Made by a program: the position numbers and the translations under genes
Origin: Caecitellus pseudoparvulus
Taxonomy: Eukaryota; Bigyra: Bicosoecida
Length of the DNA stretch: 64,000 nt
Direction: 5' to 3'
NCBI GenBank assembly: GCA_965644315.1
Contig: CBFFRQ010000016.1
Span: 62,001-126,000 of the forward strand
Notes under the pieces: generated by a model
Told to the model about the DNA's origin: nothing
The model's database searches: none
Seen by the model: the letters and a program-made list of their open reading frames with translations, nothing else
Shown here: positions 58,843 to 64,000 of the stretch, piece after piece
Layout of the letters: every line of letters starts with the position of its first letter
Numbering within the stretch: position 1 is the stretch's first letter

Positions 58843-61800
58843 ATGGCGGCAGAAGGCCAACTTGCGTCTCCAGGAGACGTGGAGCTGGGCAGCGCAGGCA
58901 CCAAGCCTGCTCAGGCTGCCGGCCCCAGCAGCGACTTCCAGGTGGACAAGTCCCAACTTGAGGTGCTGGCTGAGAACCGCGAGCTGCCAGACTTGGAGGC
59001 CATTGGAGGCGTGGAAAGCCTGGCCAACAAGCTGCACAGCAACGTGCACTCTGGCCTGACGGACGCTCAGGTGGAGCTGAACCGCGAGAAGTTCGGGCGC
59101 AATGTCATGCCTGACAAGCCCGTGAAGACGCTGCTGCAGCACTTCTGGGAGTCTCTGGACGACCTCACCCTGGCCATCTTGCAGGTGTGTTGCAGTGCTT
59201 GGGCGCCAAGCAGCGCAAAGTCCGCTCACCTGCCCTGTCGCTCCCTCCCCCCGCCCAGGTGGCTGGTGTCGTCTCCATCATCTTCGGTGTCGCAATTTCC
59301 AAGGCCAACGGCGATTGGTTCCAGGTGCGTCTTCAGCAGCGGGCACGCTCGATGGTGTGCAATAACGTCTACGTCACAGTGCTCCTCACCGCACTCCTCT
59401 CTGCCTGGCTCAGGGTGTCGCCATTCTGGCTGCCGTGATTGTCGTCTCTGGCGTGACGAGCTTCCAGAACTTTACTCAGGACCAGCAGTTCGCTGCCCTG
59501 TCTGGTGCGTGGACGACGAGGCAGTGGCGGTGCTTGGCGCCTTGCTGCACTGCACCTACCCGCTCCCGCTCGCAGCTGTCAAGGAGGACCGCCTCGTGGA
59601 GGTGCGCCGCAACGGCCAAGATGTTGACATTTCCATCTACGACGTCGTCGTGGGGGACCTCTTCCGCGCCAAGTCCGGCGAAGTCATGCCCTGTGACGGC
59701 GTGCTGGTGTCTGGCCAGAACGTCAAGGCTGACGAGAGCTCCATGACTGGCGAGAGCAAGGCTGTGGCCAAGTCTCCCCGCTTCCCCTTCATGGTGGGCG
59801 GTTCCAAGCTGGTGTCTGGCGACGGCCGCCTGTTGGTCACGACTGTGGGCGAGGACACATCCTACGGCCGCATTGTGAAGGCCATCCAGAACGAGCCCGA
59901 GAAGGAGACGCCCCTGCAGCAGAAGCTCGAGCGCCTGGCCATCCAGATCGGATACGTCGGCTTCGTCTTCGGCGCCCTGACCACCGTCGTCATCATCATC
60001 GCCTACTTCGCCTCTGGTCGCAGCGACACCGCTGGTGTCGACGGTCAGGCGTCCATCTTCATCGAAATGCTCCGCGCCATCGTGCTGGGCATCACCATTG
60101 TGGTCGTGGCGGTGCCTGAGGGCCTGCCCCTGGCTGTCACCATCTCCCTCGCCTTCTCCATGAAGCGCATGTACTCTGACAAGTGCCTCGTGCGCGAACT
60201 GGCCGCCTGCGAGACAATGGGCAGCGCCACCGCCATCTGCTCTGACAAGACCGGCACCCTGACTGAGAACCGCATGACCGTCAAGCGTGGCTCCTTCCTG
60301 GGCAACTGGGTGAACGGCGCCCCCTCCAGCACTGCTGACGTGGGCGGCGACGCCACTGCCGTGCAGGTGGTGTCCCACTCCTGTGCTCTCAACGCCACCG
60401 CCCGCGTGCAGTACCCCGACGGCCCCGACGGCAAGCCATTCTACGTGAACTCCCCCACTGAGGGCTGCCTGCTGCACATGGTGCACGAGGCCTTCGGTGT
60501 TGACTTCGACGCACTGCGTGACTCCCTGGACTACGAGGTGCCGTTCTACCGCGAGCCCTTCTCCTCTGAGCGCAAGCGCATGACCACCGTGCACAAGGGT
60601 GTGGAGGAGTGGCACGGCGACTACGTCTGCTTCGTCAAGGGTGCCAGTGAGATCGTGCTGGGCTCCGACATCGCTGCCAAGTGGCGCACCACCGACGGCG
60701 AGATCCTGTCCCTGGACGACGAGGTGCCTGAGAAGTATGCCGCCGCGGCAGGCGCCAAGGCGGGCGAGACCATGCGCCAAGTGCTCCTGCGCAACGTCGA
60801 CGAGATGGCCTCAGATGGCTTCCGAACCCTGGGCATCGGCTACCGCCCCATGGCCGCTGCGGACCTGCCCATGGGCGCCGAGGACGCCGACGCCCGTGAC
60901 TCCATCATGAGCCGTGCCCTGCACAGTGGCGAGCTGGAGGCTGGCCTCATCATCACCGCTGTCGTGGGCATCGAGGATCCCGTGCGCGCTGGCGTGCCGG
61001 AGGCTGTGGCGCGCTGCATGAGCGCCGGCATCCGCGTGCGCATGTGCACTGGCGACAACCAGAAGACTGCAGCCAACATCGCCAAGCAGTGCGGCATCCT
61101 GGCCGAGGGCGCGCCCATCGAGGGGCACGTCATGCTGGGCAAGGCCTTCCGTGCACTGTCCGACGAGCAGCGCCTGGCGGCTCTGCCCACGCTGGACGTC
61201 CTTGCCCGCTCCTCCCCCCACGACAAGCTGCTGCTGGTCAAGGGCCTGCAGACGCTGGGTGAGACCGTGTCTGTGACGGGTGACGGCACCAACGACGCGC
61301 CCGCTCTGACCGCTGCCGACATCGGCCTGGCCATGGGCATCGCCGGCACGGAGGTGGCCAAGGAGGCTTCCAAGATCGTCATCACTGACGACCGCTTCAC
61401 GTCCATCGTCACCGCTGTCAAGTGGGGCCGCTCTGTCCTCGGTGCGTCCCCGCCGCCACGCCCGCCGAGGCCGCCACTCCACCCACACACCCCCGCACGC
61501 TTCCCCCCACAGAGAACATCCGCAAGTTCCTGCAGTTCCAGCTCACCATCAACATCGTCGCTCTCCTCGGTGCGTGCACTGCCTTCCCTGCAGTGCGGCT
61601 GCCAGTGTTTCACCCCCTCCCACTCCCCCTCCGCAGTCACCATCATCATCGCCACCACCAACGAGGGTGACACCAGCCGCTTCCCCATCAACCCCGTTCA
61701 ACTGCTGTGGATCAACCTCATCATGGACTCCTTCGCCGCCCTGGCCCTGGCCACGGAGCCCCCCAACGAGGCACTGCTGGAGCAGCGCCCTGTGCGCCGA

Positions 61801-62397
61801 GAGGACCGCCTCATGACGCCCTACATGTGGCGCAACATGATCGGACACTCCATCGTGCAGGTGGCGCTGCTGCTGTGGCTGTCTCTGGACCGCAGCGGTG
61901 CGGAGGTGTTCTTGCTGGACTCCGACAAGCACTTCCAGGACCAGCTGCACTACACCTGTGTCTTCAACGCCTTCGTGTGGCTGCAGATCACCAACAAGAT
62001 CAACTGCCGCAAGCTGCACAACGAGCTGAACGTGTTCGAGGGCATCTTCGAGTCAGGCATCTCACTCTTCATCATCCTGGTCATCATTGCCGGGCAAGTC
62101 TTCATCGTGGAGGTTGGCGGCGACATCACCCTCACCAGCAACCTGGGCGTGGAGCAGTGGTTCATCTGCATTGCCCTGGGCCTCATCTCCTTCCCCGTTG
62201 GCTTCCTGCTCAAGTTCGTCCCGATCCCCGCCCGCTTCCTGGAGGATGAGGAGGGTGAGGGCGCCGACCAGTCCAGCGCCCAGTCCGGCGCCGGCGCAGC
62301 CTCTTCTTCTGACGCTGTGCTCTCCAGCCCGACCGAGGAGGGCCCTGGTGCCACCTCCGAGAAGCTCGTCGCTGAGGGCTCTGGCCCTGAGGCGTGA
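58843..62397 (+). CDS. P-type Ca2+ ATPase, plasma-membrane (PMCA, P2B) type
   Basis: Pumps Ca2+ out of the cytosol with ATP. Six exons: 58843-59184, 59259-59324, 59414-59504, 59576-61441, 61513-61569 and 61637-62397; introns 67-89 nt; 1060 residues. The catalytic motifs are complete: TGES (about 224-227), PEGLPLAVT in span 4, the phosphorylation site DKTGTLT (about 390), and the hinge VTGDGTNDAPAL (about 735). Span 6 reads LLWINLIMDSFAALALATEPP and, across introns 4 and 5, ENIRKFLQFQLTINIVALLVTIII, as in PMCAs. The C-terminal tail after the last span is only about 55 residues, acidic and Ser-rich, with no basic amphipathic calmodulin-binding helix; the N-terminus (about 60 residues) is also not basic. 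Codon use is strongly C-ending, suggesting high expression. Confidence 0.93.
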   Translation: MAAEGQLASPGDVELGSAGTKPAQAAGPSSDFQVDKSQLEVLAENRELPDLEAIGGVESLANKLHSNVHSGLTDAQVELNREKFGRNVMPDKPVKTLLQHFWESLDDLTLAILQVCCSAWAPSSAKSAHLPCRSLPPPRWLVSSPSSSVSQFPRPTAIGSRCVFSSGHARWCAITSTSQCSSPHSSLPGSGCRHSGCRDCRLWRDELPELYSGPAVRCPVWCVDDEAVAVLGALLHCTYPLPLAAVKEDRLVEVRRNGQDVDISIYDVVVGDLFRAKSGEVMPCDGVLVSGQNVKADESSMTGESKAVAKSPRFPFMVGGSKLVSGDGRLLVTTVGEDTSYGRIVKAIQNEPEKETPLQQKLERLAIQIGYVGFVFGALTTVVIIIAYFASGRSDTAGVDGQASIFIEMLRAIVLGITIVVVAVPEGLPLAVTISLAFSMKRMYSDKCLVRELAACETMGSATAICSDKTGTLTENRMTVKRGSFLGNWVNGAPSSTADVGGDATAVQVVSHSCALNATARVQYPDGPDGKPFYVNSPTEGCLLHMVHEAFGVDFDALRDSLDYEVPFYREPFSSERKRMTTVHKGVEEWHGDYVCFVKGASEIVLGSDIAAKWRTTDGEILSLDDEVPEKYAAAAGAKAGETMRQVLLRNVDEMASDGFRTLGIGYRPMAAADLPMGAEDADARDSIMSRALHSGELEAGLIITAVVGIEDPVRAGVPEAVARCMSAGIRVRMCTGDNQKTAANIAKQCGILAEGAPIEGHVMLGKAFRALSDEQRLAALPTLDVLARSSPHDKLLLVKGLQTLGETVSVTGDGTNDAPALTAADIGLAMGIAGTEVAKEASKIVITDDRFTSIVTAVKWGRSVLGASPPPRPPRPPLHPHTPARFPPQRTSASSCSSSSPSTSSLSSVRALPSLQCGCQCFTPSHSPSAVTIIIATTNEGDTSRFPINPVQLLWINLIMDSFAALALATEPPNEALLEQRPVRREDRLMTPYMWRNMIGHSIVQVALLLWLSLDRSGAEVFLLDSDKHFQDQLHYTCVFNAFVWLQITNKINCRKLHNELNVFEGIFESGISLFIILVIIAGQVFIVEVGGDITLTSNLGVEQWFICIALGLISFPVGFLLKFVPIPARFLEDEEGEGADQSSAQSGAGAASSSDAVLSSPTEEGPGATSEKLVAEGSGPEA

Positions 62398-62572
62398 GAG
62401 GCGCCAGAGCGGCGACCTCCCGCAGCTGGGCCCTGCAAGCAATGCACCTGCGCCCGGACCTCAGTGTGAACGTTCACCCATAATCCGCACCTAAGCTAGT
62501 CTCGCGAGCGCAGCCACAATGTGCTCGGCAGCCACGGCCCCTGCCCGCTTTACGCTTGCCAGGCTGAGCATT

Positions 62573-62583
62573 CAATTTCCGCA
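62573..62583 (+). promoter_or_regulatory. CAATTTCCGCA element upstream of PIG-X
   Basis: An exact 11-mer, ending 38 nt before the PIG-X ATG at 62622, in gene orientation. Confidence 0.4.
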
Positions 62584-62621
62584 GGCAAGCCCCCGTCGAA
62601 GTGTCAGTGCGGCACCGAGCG

Positions 62622-64000
62622 ATGGGGGGCCCTGTCCGTGCATGCAAGGCTTTGGTTCTGGGCTGCATCGCCGCTGCTTTGGCGTCCTGCCATGCAGTGC
62701 ACACGACGTTGACCACATGGCAGGGCGACGCCGGTCTGAACGCGGCGCTTGTGGAGGATGTCATGCTGTTTCCCTTGCCCCCCTCTGTGCAGTGGCCAGG
62801 TGGGGCTGTGAAGGCACTGGACGTGGATTTGAAGCTGACGGTGTCCACTTCTGTCTGGGGTTATGCGGGGCTCCTGCCAGGCCAGCGTGCGTCCCTGCTT
62901 GTTGCCGAGGAAGGCTGGGCTGAGCCTGGCGTCGTGTGGCCCCCCGCCGCCGCGGCAAATGCCTCCCTCCTGGCCAAGGCGGCGGCGCTGCTGGAGGCGA
63001 CTCTGCCAGCAGTCACATCATCTCCACTGGCCTTTGGCAGCGCCTCCTTGGTGCGGGAGCTGCAGGCCCCTGCCGTCGCGCACCCTGCGGTGGCTACCCG
63101 TGCCGGACAGCTGCAGCTGCCGCTGCCCGCCCACGAGCCCGCCAGTGCACGGGCGAATTTGCAGTGGCATTCTGCAGTGGAAGTTCCATCTTCCGAGACG
63201 TGGAGGACCTTTGGGAAGCCCGGCGGCAAGCAGCCGCTGTCTGCGGCCTCGGAGCCGGGGTTGCGGTGGGGCGGCGGTTTGGCTCACGCTGAGCAGAGTG
63301 ACGTCGTGCTCTCTGCAAGTCTCGACCACATCGTCCCGGGTGATGTGCATCAAGGTGGCATCATGGGGGCAGTTCCGGGCTTGCCTGCACTGGGTGCTGC
63401 GCCTGATGAAGTCACCGCAGTGCACATGAGTCTGGTGCCTGCGCTGAAGGCAGGCTTCGTCCAGGCGCGACTGACGCGCGTGCTGGAGTTTGGACGGACC
63501 CCTGCTGCTCCTCCACAGCTGCAGGTTCCATCAGATTCCCTTCTACAGGCGCAGGGGCTTGTTCCTTGCGCTGAGGCCGAGTGGGCTCAGCCAGTGGATT
63601 TGAGCAGCCTTGCAGAAGCCGGCCGCACGACAGCGGTGGTGTCTCACAGCCCGGAAAACTGCACAGTGTCCAGAACAAGCAGAGACGGTGGACAGGGTGC
63701 TGTGCTACCTGCTTTGCTGCAGCCCAGCACTTCCATCATGCCAGCACGAGTGGAGCGCCGCGTACTGGACACGGGTTTGCATCGAGAGGTGGTGTACAAA
63801 GCCACAGCCACCATTCCAAGCCTGCATTCTGCCCCGGGGCACACCTGTTTTGCCGCCATTCAACAGCGCCTGGAGCGCACTGCGTATGTTGACTTGGATG
63901 AGCTGCGGGAAGTGCAGCGTGTGGGCGGGCCTGACTTTGCGTCGCACACACATTACATTGACGTCGAGCGGCCGGCTTCTGCTTCCACCCAGCACGAAGT
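62622..64000 (+). CDS. PIGX: PIG-X/PBN1-like GPI-mannosyltransferase subunit (3' partial)
   Basis: PIG-X (yeast Pbn1) stabilises PIG-M, the first mannosyltransferase of GPI-anchor synthesis in the ER. The frame is open from the ATG at 62622 to the end of the window (459 complete codons), without introns in the visible part. MGGPVRACKALVLGCIAAAL is a signal peptide. The diagnostic segments come near the end: LDTGLHREVVYKATATIP matches PIG-X GFHRELLTxLKI, and YVDLDELREVQR followed by HTHYIDVERPASAS matches the family YVDPYELxxL and IDVExPxY. The N-terminal 350 residues are a longer lumenal domain than in animal PIG-X, nearer to Pbn1 in size. The C-terminal membrane span lies beyond the window. 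Confidence 0.8.
   Translation, partial: MGGPVRACKALVLGCIAAALASCHAVHTTLTTWQGDAGLNAALVEDVMLFPLPPSVQWPGGAVKALDVDLKLTVSTSVWGYAGLLPGQRASLLVAEEGWAEPGVVWPPAAAANASLLAKAAALLEATLPAVTSSPLAFGSASLVRELQAPAVAHPAVATRAGQLQLPLPAHEPASARANLQWHSAVEVPSSETWRTFGKPGGKQPLSAASEPGLRWGGGLAHAEQSDVVLSASLDHIVPGDVHQGGIMGAVPGLPALGAAPDEVTAVHMSLVPALKAGFVQARLTRVLEFGRTPAAPPQLQVPSDSLLQAQGLVPCAEAEWAQPVDLSSLAEAGRTTAVVSHSPENCTVSRTSRDGGQGAVLPALLQPSTSIMPARVERRVLDTGLHREVVYKATATIPSLHSAPGHTCFAAIQQRLERTAYVDLDELREVQRVGGPDFASHTHYIDVERPASASTQHE

Noticed and set aside
59476-60780. 434-codon open frame on the minus strand
   Set aside because: Mirror of the strongly biased Ca2+ ATPase codons; His/Gly/Val-rich shadow.

Overview
This window is nuclear DNA from a eukaryote with a compact, GC-rich genome, most likely a unicellular alga or other protist. 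I cannot place it more precisely. The evidence is about 31 protein-coding genes in 64 kb, many interrupted by short introns (mostly 62-150 nt) that start GTGCGT, GTGAGT or GTGTGT and end in CAG. Exon phases agree at nearly every junction I reconstructed. The products are typical eukaryotic ones: MCM4, an FH2 formin, SNAREs, a proteasome lid subunit, a complex I subunit, a P-type Ca2+ ATPase and a GPI-synthesis subunit. I saw no tRNA, rRNA, transposase or viral gene, and no photosynthesis-specific gene.

Layout. 0-3 kb: end of an ACOT9-type thioesterase, complex I subunit NDUFB7, and an SLC25A44-type mitochondrial carrier. 3.5-9 kb: a secreted Sel1-like protein facing an orphan probable organelle protein. 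9.5-11 kb: a LOTUS-like protein with a Pro-Ala repeat. 11.1-14.3 kb: a low-GC stretch with no convincing gene. 14.3-19.8 kb: an SH3-FH2 formin. 19.9-26.2 kb: a COPI-associated membrane protein, YAE1, a DHHC palmitoyltransferase, an orphan and an acyltransferase-3. 26.3-34.5 kb: organellar methionine aminopeptidase, a second LOTUS-like protein, DCAF4 and MCM4. 34.5-42.3 kb: a tail-anchored WD40 protein, an LRR protein, two orphan membrane proteins and a ZIP metal transporter. 42.4-48.1 kb: a very long PP2A-B56-like protein and C9orf78/Tls1. 48.2-56.4 kb: RPN12, SEC22, AFG2, an FSP1/AIFM2-like oxidoreductase and membrin/GOSR2. 56.5-64 kb: a degenerate archaemetzincin carrying a long His/Met-Gly repeat, a PMCA Ca2+ ATPase and the start of PIG-X.

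Architecture. Genes alternate in strand. Nine gene pairs converge, most with stop codons only 28-43 nt apart and one pair overlapping. The palindrome ATGCAT sits in five of the nine convergent spacers, which suggests a shared bidirectional 3'-end signal. An 11-base element (CAATTTCCGCA) recurs seven times, six of them within about 75 nt upstream of a start codon, and looks like a core promoter or start-proximal element. Functionally the window is a mixture. Several genes belong to ER-Golgi traffic (SEC22, membrin, COPI-associated protein, DHHC, PIG-X), but there is no operon-like logic.

Most unusual items: the archaemetzincin-like pseudoenzyme with 23 His-containing repeats; G-run/C-run inverted repeats that read EGG-x-TPP in frame inside unrelated proteins; and the two candidate regulatory motifs. 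Exon joins are my own reconstructions from reading frame, splice consensus and protein-family alignment from memory. No transcript data or search was available.
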